From an uncultured Clostridia bacterium (lineage in GTDB: Bacteria > Bacillota > Clostridia > UMGS1883): DNA of 14,438 nt. The stretch lies in NCBI GenBank assembly GCA_947624455.1, contig CANQKL010000026.1, positions 1 through 14,438 on the forward strand, in the 5' to 3' direction. The notes below the pieces were generated by a model. That model was not told where the DNA came from and did no database searches. It worked only from the letters and a program-made list of their open reading frames with translations. Below, in pieces: positions 8,218-14,438 of the stretch. The stretch's first letter is position 1, and every line of letters starts with the position of its first letter. The position numbers and the translations under genes are program-made.

Positions 8218-8245
8218 TGCGAAACAGCCGAAGCTTTATTTCGCA
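8218..8245 (-). repeat. Stem-loop upstream of fusA
   Basis: TGCGAAA (8218-8224) and TTTCGCA (8239-8245) are perfect complements, with an inner AGC-CGAA-GCT mini-hairpin (8226-8235). It lies in the rpsG-fusA leader, about 38 nt before the fusA ATG. No T-tract follows on the minus strand. Weaker 5-bp stems (GCCGT/ACGGC and CTTGC/GCAAG) lie closer to rpsG. It is possibly a translational or processing element; function unknown. Confidence 0.35.
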
Positions 8246-8348
8246 CTGTTTTTTTGCGCCGCCGAAATCTCTCCATTCACTGACGGGAAACGGCGATGCG
8301 CGTTCCGCCGTAAATTCACGGCAGAACAAGCCTTGCGGCAAAGCAAGA

Positions 8349-8819
8349 CTACCAGCGATAGTGGGCGAAAGCCTTGTTGGCCTCAGCCATTCTGTGGGTT
8401 TCCTCGCGCTTCTTGACCGCGCCGCCCAGTCCGTTGATGGCGTCCATGATTTCGCCGGCCAGGCGCTCGCTCATGGTGCGCTCGCTGCGGCTGCGACTAA
8501 ATGTAGTCAGCCAGCGAAGGCCCAGAGTCTGTCTGCGCTCGGGACGAACCTCCATGGGCACCTGATATGTGGCGCCGCCTACACGTCTCGCCTTTACCTC
8601 AAGAACGGGCATAATATTGTCCATAGCCTCACGGAAAGCTTCAAGGGGATCCTTGCCGGTCTTAGCGTTAACAATATCGAAGGCGCCGTAAACGATCTTC
8701 TGAGCCACGCCTTTCTTGCCGTCGAGCATGATATTGTTGATAAGCCGGGTCACGATCACGTCGTTATACACGGGATCGGGTAATACGTCACGTTTGGGAA
8801 CAAAACCTCTTCTTGGCAC
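8349..8819 (-). CDS. rpsG: 30S ribosomal protein S7
   Basis: This 156-residue protein is a primary 16S rRNA binder that nucleates the 30S head. The start is set at the GTG (8819), giving PRRGFVPKRDVLPDPVYND as the usual S7 N-terminus and the standard bacterial length. An in-frame ATG 18 nt upstream lies on the wrong side of the ribosome site (8828-8834) and would add MKEGRQ, so it is rejected. Conserved blocks: LINNIMLDGKKGVAQKIVYG, PVLEVKARRVGGATYQVP, and the C-terminal KKREETHRMAEANKAFAHYRW. It is second in the str operon. In E. coli, S7 represses translation of this operon by binding the rpsL-rpsG gap. The gap here (164 nt, with hairpins) could play that role, which is inference. Confidence 0.98.
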   Translation of the reverse strand: MPRRGFVPKRDVLPDPVYNDVIVTRLINNIMLDGKKGVAQKIVYGAFDIVNAKTGKDPLEAFREAMDNIMPVLEVKARRVGGATYQVPMEVRPERRQTLGLRWLTTFSRSRSERTMSERLAGEIMDAINGLGGAVKKREETHRMAEANKAFAHYRW

Positions 8820-8827
8820 TTGTCTTC

Positions 8828-8834
8828 CCTCCTT
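8828..8834 (-). promoter_or_regulatory. Ribosome-binding site that fixes the rpsG GTG start
   Basis: AAGGAGG on the minus strand lies 8 nt before the GTG at 8819 and downstream of the alternative ATG at 8837. It therefore selects GTG as the start. Confidence 0.85.
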
Positions 8835-8864
8835 CATTAAAATTTAGATGAATTCACAGGTACT

Positions 8865-8882
8865 CGGCCGTGTTCCAGGCCG
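8865..8882 (-). repeat. Small GC hairpin in the rpsL-rpsG gap
   Basis: CGGCC (8865-8869) and GGCCG (8878-8882) form a 5-bp stem with an 8-nt loop, about 46 nt before the rpsG start. It is the second of two structures in the gap and might be part of an S7-binding or translation-control site. Confidence 0.3.
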
Positions 8883-8903
8883 TCAGTGCAACAACAAATA
8901 TAT

Positions 8904-8939
8904 AAAAATCCGCAGTCGCACTATTTTTCCGATCTGCGG
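8904..8939 (-). terminator. Terminator- or attenuator-like hairpin between rpsL and rpsG
   Basis: On the minus strand, CCGCAG-(A bulge)-TCG pairs with CGA-CTGCGG (8939-8910), a 9-bp stem with one bulge and an 11-nt loop. GATTTTTATATATTTG follows it. This has the form of a weak intrinsic terminator inside an operon, so partial termination or attenuation after rpsL is plausible. No promoter was seen between it and rpsG, so read-through must occur. Confidence 0.45.
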
Positions 8940-8983
8940 AGAAAATTTCCTGATGAAATTCCTGCCGAAAACCGGTTTGGCCC

Positions 8984-9397
8984 TTACTTCTTGGGCCTCT
9001 TGGCGCCGTACTTGCTGCGGCTCTGCATTCTCTTTGCAACGCCTGCTGCGTCCAGAGTACCACGGATAATGTGGTATCTTACGCCGGGCAAGTCCTTAAC
9101 TCTCCCTCCGCGGATGAGAACTACGCTGTGCTCCTGCAGGTTGTGACCTACGCCGGGGATATAGCTGGTAACCTCGATACCGTTGGAGAGCCTTACTCTG
9201 GCAATCTTACGAAGCGCGGAGTTAGGCTTCCTAGGCGTGGTGGTCTTAACCACGGTGCAAACGCCTCTCTTCTGAGGAGCGCTCTGATCAGTAGGGAGCT
9301 TTTTAAGGGAATTGAGTCCCTTTTGAAGAGCGGGAGACTTGGATTTGGACAAGCTCACCTCTCTGCCCTTTCTGACAAGCTGGTTAAATGTCGGCAT
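8984..9397 (-). CDS. rpsL: 30S ribosomal protein S12 with natural Arg at the streptomycin position
   Basis: This 137-residue decoding-centre protein is first in the str operon. The ATG at 9397 follows GGAGGTG (9403-9409) and gives the expected MPTFNQLVRKG N-terminus. Upstream in-frame codons have no family similarity and are excluded. Conserved: PQKRGVCT, KPNSALRKIARVRLSNGIEV, GHNLQEHSVVLIRGGRVKDLPGVRYH, RSKYGAKRP. It has the Firmicutes-type N-terminal insertion, so its numbering matches B. subtilis. Oddity: the usual TPKKPNS block reads TPRKPNS, with Arg56 (codon AGG) in place of the Lys that corresponds to mature E. coli Lys42 and M. tuberculosis Lys43. A change to Arg there is a classical streptomycin-resistance substitution. 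The second hotspot (K101, E. coli K87) and D102 (the RimO methylthiolation site in E. coli, D88) are unchanged. Confidence 0.98.
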   Translation of the reverse strand: MPTFNQLVRKGREVSLSKSKSPALQKGLNSLKKLPTDQSAPQKRGVCTVVKTTTPRKPNSALRKIARVRLSNGIEVTSYIPGVGHNLQEHSVVLIRGGRVKDLPGVRYHIIRGTLDAAGVAKRMQSRSKYGAKRPKK

Positions 9398-9422
9398 GAT
9401 TTCACCTCCGTTTATAACGTAT

Positions 9423-9456
9423 GCGGGACAGCACGACAAAATAGTACAGCCCCTGC
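9423..9456 (-). promoter_or_regulatory. Stem-loop in the rpsL leader
   Basis: The arms at 9423-9434 and 9444-9456 can pair over about 11 positions, with one bulge, one mismatch and two G-U pairs, around a 9-nt loop. It starts only a few nucleotides after the predicted transcription start (about 9461) and ends about 25 nt before the rpsL ATG. A 5'-end hairpin may protect the mRNA or be a site of autoregulation; no known riboswitch was recognised. Confidence 0.35.
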
Positions 9457-9467
9457 ACCAATTCAGT

Positions 9468-9496
9468 ATTATAACAAGTTTACCTGAAAATGTCAA
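9468..9496 (-). promoter_or_regulatory. Consensus sigma-A promoter of the str operon
   Basis: Read on the minus strand: TTGACA (9496-9491), a 17-nt spacer, then TATAAT (9473-9468). Both boxes and the spacing are perfect consensus, as expected for a ribosomal-protein operon. The predicted start near 9461 gives a leader of about 64 nt before rpsL. Confidence 0.93.
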
Positions 9497-9515
9497 GTAT
9501 TTTTGAGAAAAAACA

Positions 9516-9608
9516 TTAAATTTTTTTAGGATTTTTTTGTGAGTTTTGGATAATAAACGGTTCGCGGCCAGGGTTGAACGGTGAGGCAAGCTTTCTTAAT
9601 ATTCGCAT
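9516..9608 (-). CDS. Possible 30-residue small ORF after tcdA
   Basis: The ATG at 9608 is preceded by TTGGAGGATAAAA, a good ribosome site with normal spacing, 33 nt after the tcdA stop. The product would start MRILRKLASPFNPGREPFII and end with a Lys-rich QKNPKKI. It has 6 basic residues and no membrane segment. The stop lies just before the rpsL -35 box, so the ORF fills the spacer. I recognise no family. It could be a real small protein co-transcribed with tcdA, or a chance ORF after a chance ribosome site in AT-rich DNA. The rest of the 244-nt tcdA-rpsL spacer holds the rpsL promoter and leader. No convincing terminator for tcdA was seen. Confidence 0.25.
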   Translation of the reverse strand: MRILRKLASPFNPGREPFIIQNSQKNPKKI

Positions 9609-9641
9609 TTTTATCCTCCAATATTTTATTTATGTCGCGAT

Positions 9642-10358
9642 TTATTTTGTATCAGCTTTTGCCCCGATGAGCTCCTTCACCACTTCCCCGGCGATAATAA
9701 GCCCCGCCACGGACGGTACGAAGGCAACGGAGCCGGGGACGCGGCCGCCGAACTGATCCTCTCCGGAAGGGGTTAGGGGCGGCTCCTTGGAATAGACCAC
9801 CTTGAGGCTCTTTACCCCTCTCTTTTTCAGTTCTCGGCGCATGACCCTGGCCAAGGGGCAAACAGAAGTTTCATATATATCCGCCGCTTCAAAGGCCGTG
9901 GGATCCAGCTTGTTTCCCGCGCCCATGCTGCTTATAACGGGCGTACCCGCCGCCTGGGCCCGGAGGACGAGTTCAATCTTAGCTGTGACGGTGTCCACCG
10001 CGTCCACCACGCAGGAGTATGCGCCGAAGTCAAATTCCTCCGCCGTATCGGGCAGGAAAAAGCAGCGATGGACGTTCACCGCCGCCTTTGGATTTATCTC
10101 CCTTATCCTCTCGGCCATCACATCGACTTTATAGCGGCCGACGGTACTTTCAAGGGCGATCACCTGACGGTTGAGGTTAGAAAGGCTGACGCGGTCACTG
10201 TCAACTAAATCCAGGGTTCCCACGCCGCTGCGGGCCAGAGCCTCCACCGCATAGCCGCCAACTCCACCCACACCGAACACCGCCACATGGGAATTTTCAA
10301 GTATTTCCATAGCCTCCCGGCCTAAAAGCAGCTCTGTCCTTGAAAAACGCTCCGACAT
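9642..10358 (-). CDS. tcdA: tRNA threonylcarbamoyladenosine dehydratase (ThiF/E1-like)
   Basis: This 238-residue protein is of the TcdA/CsdL type, which uses ATP to cyclise t6A at position 37 of ANN-decoding tRNAs into ct6A. Seen: the N-terminal FSRTELLLGREAMEIL stretch typical of the family; the nucleotide-binding glycine motif FGVGGVGGYAVEAL (28-41); LVDSDRVSLSNLNRQV (51-66), shared by E1-like adenylating enzymes; VVDAVDTVTAKIEL (about 120-133); and the late SVCPLARVMRRELKKRG block specific to this subfamily. The GSVAFVPSVAGLIIAGEVV stretch near the C-terminus is a non-polar helix, as in relatives. The length is usual. No ThiS/MoaD-like partner lies nearby, which argues against a ThiF or MoeB role. 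Its ATG overlaps the stop of the upstream gene (TGATG), so translation is coupled. Confidence 0.9.
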   Translation of the reverse strand: MSERFSRTELLLGREAMEILENSHVAVFGVGGVGGYAVEALARSGVGTLDLVDSDRVSLSNLNRQVIALESTVGRYKVDVMAERIREINPKAAVNVHRCFFLPDTAEEFDFGAYSCVVDAVDTVTAKIELVLRAQAAGTPVISSMGAGNKLDPTAFEAADIYETSVCPLARVMRRELKKRGVKSLKVVYSKEPPLTPSGEDQFGGRVPGSVAFVPSVAGLIIAGEVVKELIGAKADTK

Positions 10359-10717
10359 CAGTCAACCCTGCCGCTTTCAATAGGATTGCCGGAATAGAAG
10401 GCCCCGGCGATCTGCTGCATAGCCGGGTCAAGGTAAACATATTTCCCGGCGGCCTGGGTCATCTTATCCAAAATATCCTTGTCAAGAGGGGCGTCCCCCC
10501 GCTTCTCGCGCATGGCGTTAAGACCGGCCTGCATAGCGGCTTTTTCCTCATCGGAGGCGGGACGGAACACATCCTTTTCCGCGGGTTTCCTCATGTCCAC
10601 AGCCATTCTCGCGAGATCGACCACGATTATCCCCGGCGCGCCGGTGTGATCGTCCTCGGGATAGTATTCGTAAGTCAGAGTCTCGCCGGTTCTTTCCACA
10701 AGCTGAAATGTTACCAT
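10358..10717 (-). CDS. Uncharacterised 119-residue protein upstream of tcdA
   Basis: I do not recognise the family. It is a soluble, acidic-leaning protein with no signal peptide or membrane segment. Residues 1-45 look like beta strands (MVTFQLVERTGETLTYEYYP, then GAPGIIVVDLARMAVDM). The middle (about 55-90) is helical and charged (EEKAAMQAGLNAMREKRGD, DKDILDKMTQAAG). The C-terminal part is KYVYLDPAMQQIAGAFYSGNP. There are no Cys and no catalytic-looking motif. AAAGGAGAG precedes the ATG. It lies 25 nt after the transporter stop and overlaps tcdA by one base, so it is co-transcribed and coupled with tcdA. Codon use looks like its neighbours. A link with tRNA modification or transport is possible but unsupported beyond position. 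Confidence 0.8.
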   Translation of the reverse strand: MVTFQLVERTGETLTYEYYPEDDHTGAPGIIVVDLARMAVDMRKPAEKDVFRPASDEEKAAMQAGLNAMREKRGDAPLDKDILDKMTQAAGKYVYLDPAMQQIAGAFYSGNPIESGRVD

Positions 10718-10742
10718 ACTTATCTCTCCTTTTTATTATTTC

Positions 10743-12158
10743 TCACCATAAACCTATAGATTTCAGGAACAGGACTATGAGCATTATCGGGGCGACATAC
10801 TTTATCATTGCCACATACAGCGCCTTACGGCCCATTTTCCGATGATTGGTACGCTCAACCTCGTCGATGACAGTTTTCGGCTTTACCACCCAGCCGATAA
10901 GTATGCAGGTAAAGATTGCAATTAGGGGCATGAACACGTTATTGCTGGCGTAGTCCATAATGTCCAATATCTGGGCCGACGCGCCGGTGGGCAGAGTCAC
11001 CTCGAAATAGAGCTTGTTATAGCCCAGGCAGACCACCGTAGCCACTACCCCGGCAATTACCGTTTCAATGAGTACGGCCCTGTTGCGGGAAATGCCGAAT
11101 TCATCCATAAAGCTGGATACCACAGCCTCCATAATGGAAACCGCGCTCGTCAACGCCGCAAAAAGCACCATAATGAAAAACAAGGCGCCGACGATTTTGC
11201 CCACCGTACCCATGGCCTCAAAGACCTTGGGCAGGGTAATGAACATGAGGCCGGGGCCAGAAGCATCCATGCCCTCGGTTCCGGCAAAGGTGAATACCGC
11301 CGGAATTATCATAACGCCCGCCATAATAGCAACAAAGGTGTCAAAAATTTCTATCTGATTGACCGACTTGCCCAGATCCGCGTCGTCGTTGAGATAGGAG
11401 CCATAAGCCACCATTATCCCCATAGCTACGCTGAGGCTGAAAAACAGCTGGCCCATAGCGTCCAAAAGAATACTAAAAAACCGTTGGAAGGTCAGTCCCT
11501 TAAAATTGGGGATAATATATATCTTCAACCCTTGCAGTCCCGTGCGGGTGACGCCGGCCTCGTCGGTGTAGCTGATGGTCAGCGAAAATATCGCTATGAC
11601 AAACACAAGCACTATCAACGCTGGCATCAACACCTTGGACAGCGACTCAATCCCCTTGTTCACCCCTCGGTATACCACCACAGCCACGATAGCCAGAAAT
11701 ATCAGCATCATAAGTATAGGCTGGGCCTGACCGGAAATAAAGTTAGAGAAATAGCCGTCCACGGCGGTAGCCGCTCCCTGGCCGGTCACGTACTCGGCTA
11801 AATACTTGATAACCCAGCCGCCGATAGCGCAGTAATACGGCATGATTATAGCTGGAACCAGGCAGGCCAAAACGCCGATCCATTTCCATTTTTTATGTAT
11901 TTTTCCATAAGCCGTCAAGGGGCTTTGCTTGGTTTTACGGCCGATAGCAACCTCGGTTATCAGCAGACTAAAGCCGAAGGTAAGAGTCAGTATAATATAG
12001 ATCAGGAGGAACATTCCTCCCCCATCTTTAGCGGCAAGATAAGGGAACCGCCAGATATTGCCCAATCCCACGGCGCTGCCAGCGGCCGCCAGTACAAAGC
12101 CGATGGAGCCGCCGAAAGAATGTCTGCTGTTTCCAGCGGACTTTTTCTCGTCTGTCAT
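10743..12158 (-). CDS. Neurotransmitter:sodium symporter (NSS/SNF family) amino-acid transporter
   Basis: This 471-residue membrane protein of LeuT fold couples Na+ to uptake of a small organic substrate, usually an amino acid in bacteria. The family hallmark is in the first helix: AAAGSAVGLGNIWRFPYLAAKDGGGMF (about 24-50), with the unwound GLGN and RFP segment that lines the substrate and Na+ sites. Other landmarks are the YY pair in TM3 (PYYCAIGGW, about 107-115) and the unwound TM6 segment FFSLSVAMGIMVAYGSYL. About 11 membrane helices are visible, ending with VAPIMLIVLFLKSIGLW. This matches the shorter bacterial 11-helix members (Tyt1/MhsT-like) rather than 12-helix LeuT. Substrate cannot be assigned; hydrophobic or aromatic amino acids are plausible by family. 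AAAGGAG precedes the ATG, and the gene has its own consensus promoter. Confidence 0.95.
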   Translation of the reverse strand: MTDEKKSAGNSRHSFGGSIGFVLAAAGSAVGLGNIWRFPYLAAKDGGGMFLLIYIILTLTFGFSLLITEVAIGRKTKQSPLTAYGKIHKKWKWIGVLACLVPAIIMPYYCAIGGWVIKYLAEYVTGQGAATAVDGYFSNFISGQAQPILMMLIFLAIVAVVVYRGVNKGIESLSKVLMPALIVLVFVIAIFSLTISYTDEAGVTRTGLQGLKIYIIPNFKGLTFQRFFSILLDAMGQLFFSLSVAMGIMVAYGSYLNDDADLGKSVNQIEIFDTFVAIMAGVMIIPAVFTFAGTEGMDASGPGLMFITLPKVFEAMGTVGKIVGALFFIMVLFAALTSAVSIMEAVVSSFMDEFGISRNRAVLIETVIAGVVATVVCLGYNKLYFEVTLPTGASAQILDIMDYASNNVFMPLIAIFTCILIGWVVKPKTVIDEVERTNHRKMGRKALYVAMIKYVAPIMLIVLFLKSIGLW

Positions 12159-12198
12159 GTTTTTTCTCCTTTCATTTTCCCTTTGTTTTTACTATTTC

Positions 12199-12227
12199 AT
12201 TATACCTGACAATATTTGTTTTGTCAA
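12199..12227 (-). promoter_or_regulatory. Consensus sigma-A promoter of the transporter operon
   Basis: Read on the minus strand: TTGACA (12227-12222), a 17-nt spacer, then TATAAT (12204-12199). The ATG of the transporter lies about 40 nt downstream. This is a perfect-consensus promoter and probably drives the transporter, the 119-residue protein and tcdA. Confidence 0.92.
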
Positions 12228-12270
12228 TAGAATAATAAATTATATGGAGCTTTGACTTTTCGAGGGATAG

Positions 12271-12303
12271 AAAAAGAAGGAACTGTTTTTGCAGCTCCTT
12301 CTT
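12271..12303 (-). terminator. Intrinsic terminator of the ftsK/spoIIIE gene
   Basis: On the minus strand, AAGAAGGAGCTG (12303-12292) pairs with CAGTTCCTTCTT (12285-12274), a 12-bp stem with one G-U pair and a 6-nt CAAAAA loop. T's continue from the end of the stem to 12271. It begins 4 nt past the stop codon and separates ftsK from the transporter promoter. Confidence 0.88.
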
Positions 12304-12307
12304 ACAG

Positions 12308-14438
12308 TTATTCGTCCGTGTTGCCCATGGCCTGCATCTCCAAAAATTCTGTGCGGCTCATAAGCACGGCCCGGGGCTTACTGCCCTCGTGAGGCCCGAT
12401 TATGCCCCTCTCCTCCAGTTGGTCAATGAGACGTCCAGCCCGGGCGTACCCCACCTTGAGCCGACGCTGGAGCAGGCTTGCGCTGGCCTGTCCCGCCTCA
12501 ACCACGGCTTGGATCGCCGCCGGAAGCATTTCATCAGCCTCGCCGCCGTCATCGTCGGAGTTGGCTCCGTTTTCCTCGGCTCCCCGTTCGATATGCTCGA
12601 TTATGTCCTCATCATACTTAGCGCTGAAATCCTGCTTGATGTATTCCACAATGGCCTCAGTTTCAGCGTCGGAAACAAAGGCGCCCTGAATACGTATCGG
12701 GCTGTTGGCTCCCATGGGAAGGAACAGCATATCGCCCTTGCCCAGCAGCTTTTCGGCTCCGCCCATATCGAGGATGGTGCGGCTGTCTATCTGATTGGAC
12801 ACGGCAAAGGCTATGCGGCTGGGTACGTTGGCCTTGATAAGGCCCGTAATTACGTCAACGGAGGGCCGCTGGGTGGCTATGACGAGATACATACCCGCCG
12901 CTCTGGCCATCTGAGCCAGGCGGCAGATGCTGTCCTCCACCTCTTTGGCGCTGACCATCATCAAATCAGCCAGCTCGTCCACAATAATTATTATCTGTTC
13001 AAGCTTGCGTTCGCCGTTTACCTCGGCAAGCTCGTTATAGCCGTGGAGGTTGCGGACGTTGTTTTCGGCAAAGAGCTTGTACCGCTTTACCATCTCCTGC
13101 ACAGCCCAGTTGAGCGCTCCCGCAGCCCGGCGGGGATCGGTCACCACTGGGATCAGCAGATGGGGAATCCCGTTGTATACCTGAAGCTCCACTACCTTGG
13201 GGTCTATCATAATGAGCTTGACCTCGTTGGGGTCGGCCTTATAGATTATGCTGGTGATGAGCGAATTGATGCAGACCGACTTACCGCTGCCGGTGGCGCC
13301 GGCTATGAGCAGATGGGGCATCTTAGAGATATCCGCTATGCGAACCTTGCCGCTGACGTCCTTTCCAAGGGCGAAGGCCGTCCTGCTTTTGAAGTTCCGA
13401 AACTCATCGGTATCAATAACGTCTCGGAGACGAACCGTGGCGGTCTTTTCGTTGGGTACCTCGATGCCCACCGCGGCCTTGCCGGGGATGGGCGCTATCA
13501 CGCGGACTGACACAGCCGCCAGATTGAGGGCTATGTCGTTGGAAAGGTTGACTATCTTGTTGACCTTGACCCCGGCGGCGGGAGATATCTCAAAACGAGT
13601 TATAGCCGGGCCCTTGATTATTTCGATTATCTTGGCCTCGACCCCAAAGGAACGCAACGTTTCGATAAGCTTTTGGCCCATACGCCGAACGTCGCCCTCA
13701 GCGGCATTGTCCTTCGAGGGCTTTTCCCTGCCCAAAAGCTTTATGGGCGGGAACTTGTAGGGAATGAAGCTGTCGTCTATCTCGTCGTCAGTCACCGGTA
13801 TGGCCGGTTCGGCCTTGGGTTTTTCCTCCGCCTTAGCCGGAGCCTCCACAGCTCCGCTTTCAGCCTTTGCCATCTCGGCTATCTCCGCAGGCACTTCCCC
13901 AGTCTCTGGCGCGGCGTCAAAAAGGCTGATCTTAACGTCCCCAGTCACGCCGGTATCCATGCTCCGCGCTGGCTCCACCATCTGCGGCTTGACCTTGCGC
14001 GTGGAGGAAGCCTTTTTCTTTTTCTTGCTTTGGGAATTGCCGGAGCCGCTTTTATCCTTTTTTATATTCTTCGCTTCGCCGTCTGCTTTGGACTTGGCCA
14101 GCTTCGATCTAAGCTTCTCGATCAGCCCGGTTTTTTCAGGCTTAGACGCGGCCCTCCTGCGCCTCACAGCGGCGTCGGAGCCGCTGTAATCTATGGGCTT
14201 TGGTTCGGCAAACGCGGCGGGTTCGGCCTCACTATCCTCATCCTCCGCGGCGCGGCGTTCCTCGATCCAACGATCAATCATATCCGCCAGCCTGATGAAA
14301 GGGGTAGTCCCTGTCACCACCACGGCAAAGACCAATATGAGCGCCCAGAGCAGAAGGACTGTGCCAACCGGAGATATAAGGCGGATAAACAATATGGCCG
14401 ACATATAACCCAGTATTCCTCCGCCCCGGCCCCCCCTG
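12308..14438 (-). CDS. ftsK: FtsK/SpoIIIE-family DNA translocase, N-terminus beyond window
   Basis: This is a hexameric ATP-driven DNA pump of the division septum, working in chromosome segregation or, for SpoIIIE, prespore DNA transfer. Seen: one membrane helix (LISPVGTVLLLWALILVFAVVV), a long Lys/Ala/Glu-rich linker, then the alpha/beta motor with Walker A AGATGSGKS (about 13277-13303) and Walker B IIIIVDELADLM (about 12959-12998). A C-terminal winged-helix gamma domain (LPAAIQAVVEAGQASASLLQRRLKVGYARAGRLIDQLEERGIIG) reads KOPS/SRS-type sequences. The frame stays open to the window edge, reading RGGRGGGILGY before Met 14404. That is the usual GGG-LG run before the last membrane helix of this family, so 14404 is not the true start and the earlier helices are missing. 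GGAGG near it is too far away (13 nt) to be its RBS. I cannot tell FtsK from SpoIIIE from this fragment. Confidence 0.95.
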   Translation of the reverse strand, partial: RGGRGGGILGYMSAILFIRLISPVGTVLLLWALILVFAVVVTGTTPFIRLADMIDRWIEERRAAEDEDSEAEPAAFAEPKPIDYSGSDAAVRRRRAASKPEKTGLIEKLRSKLAKSKADGEAKNIKKDKSGSGNSQSKKKKKASSTRKVKPQMVEPARSMDTGVTGDVKISLFDAAPETGEVPAEIAEMAKAESGAVEAPAKAEEKPKAEPAIPVTDDEIDDSFIPYKFPPIKLLGREKPSKDNAAEGDVRRMGQKLIETLRSFGVEAKIIEIIKGPAITRFEISPAAGVKVNKIVNLSNDIALNLAAVSVRVIAPIPGKAAVGIEVPNEKTATVRLRDVIDTDEFRNFKSRTAFALGKDVSGKVRIADISKMPHLLIAGATGSGKSVCINSLITSIIYKADPNEVKLIMIDPKVVELQVYNGIPHLLIPVVTDPRRAAGALNWAVQEMVKRYKLFAENNVRNLHGYNELAEVNGERKLEQIIIIVDELADLMMVSAKEVEDSICRLAQMARAAGMYLVIATQRPSVDVITGLIKANVPSRIAFAVSNQIDSRTILDMGGAEKLLGKGDMLFLPMGANSPIRIQGAFVSDAETEAIVEYIKQDFSAKYDEDIIEHIERGAEENGANSDDDGGEADEMLPAAIQAVVEAGQASASLLQRRLKVGYARAGRLIDQLEERGIIGPHEGSKPRAVLMSRTEFLEMQAMGNTDE

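Noticed and set aside
8820..8837. ATG start for rpsG at 8837
   Set aside because: The ribosome site lies after this ATG, and the extra residues are not part of S7.
9398..9589. N-terminal extension of rpsL to an ATG at 9589
   Set aside because: It crosses the rpsL promoter and leader, has no similarity to S12, and the ATG at 9397 has its own ribosome site.
12389..13510. A 373-codon plus-strand ORF opposite the ftsK motor domain
   Set aside because: It is antisense to the conserved Walker A/B region with no ribosome site; the minus strand is clearly the coding strand.
14402..14404. Met codon at 14404 as the true start of the FtsK/SpoIIIE gene
   Set aside because: The frame is open to the window edge with family-like GGG-LG residues before it, and no well-placed ribosome site.

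Overview
The window is chromosomal DNA from a low-to-moderate GC Gram-positive bacterium. It is most likely a Clostridia member of the Oscillospiraceae/Oscillospirales type. The grounds are strong AGGAGG-type ribosome sites before nearly every gene, clean TTGACA-N17-TATAAT promoters, an EF-Tu/EF-G/S12/S7 set with clostridial-looking sequences (S12 with the Firmicutes-type N-terminal insertion), an FeoB-associated Cys-rich mini-protein, and an ECF sigma/anti-sigma pair of Firmicutes style. The genus assignment is inference.

Layout. (1) 84-3236, plus strand: a ferrous-iron uptake operon, feoA-feoA-feoB plus a 52-residue Cys-rich membrane protein. (2) 3237-3555: a gene-free stretch packed with hairpins. 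It holds a 36-bp AT-rich palindrome, two intrinsic terminators, a 34-nt motif that recurs later in the window, and a candidate ECF-type promoter. (3) 3556-4655, plus strand: an ECF sigma factor overlapping a single-pass membrane protein that is very probably its anti-sigma factor. (4) 4656-4778: a second copy of the 34-nt motif and a perfect palindromic terminator that can serve both converging operons. (5) 9397-4779, minus strand: the str operon rpsL-rpsG-fusA-tuf, with a consensus promoter before rpsL, a second promoter before tuf, and hairpins in the rpsL leader and in the rpsL-rpsG gap. (6) 12158-9642, minus strand: a promoter, an NSS-family Na+-coupled amino-acid transporter, an unrecognised 119-residue protein, and the tRNA-modifying enzyme TcdA; the last two overlap by one base. 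A possible 30-codon ORF follows. (7) 14438-12308, minus strand: an FtsK/SpoIIIE DNA translocase cut by the window edge, with its own terminator.

Most of the window is housekeeping and ordinary. I do not see a previously undescribed defence or mobile system. The points most worth a second look are: the natural Arg at S12 position 56, the residue classically linked to streptomycin resistance; the 34-nt motif found before two terminators; the hairpin-rich spacer; the acidic loop in FeoB; and the str operon standing apart from its usual rpoBC and S10 neighbours.
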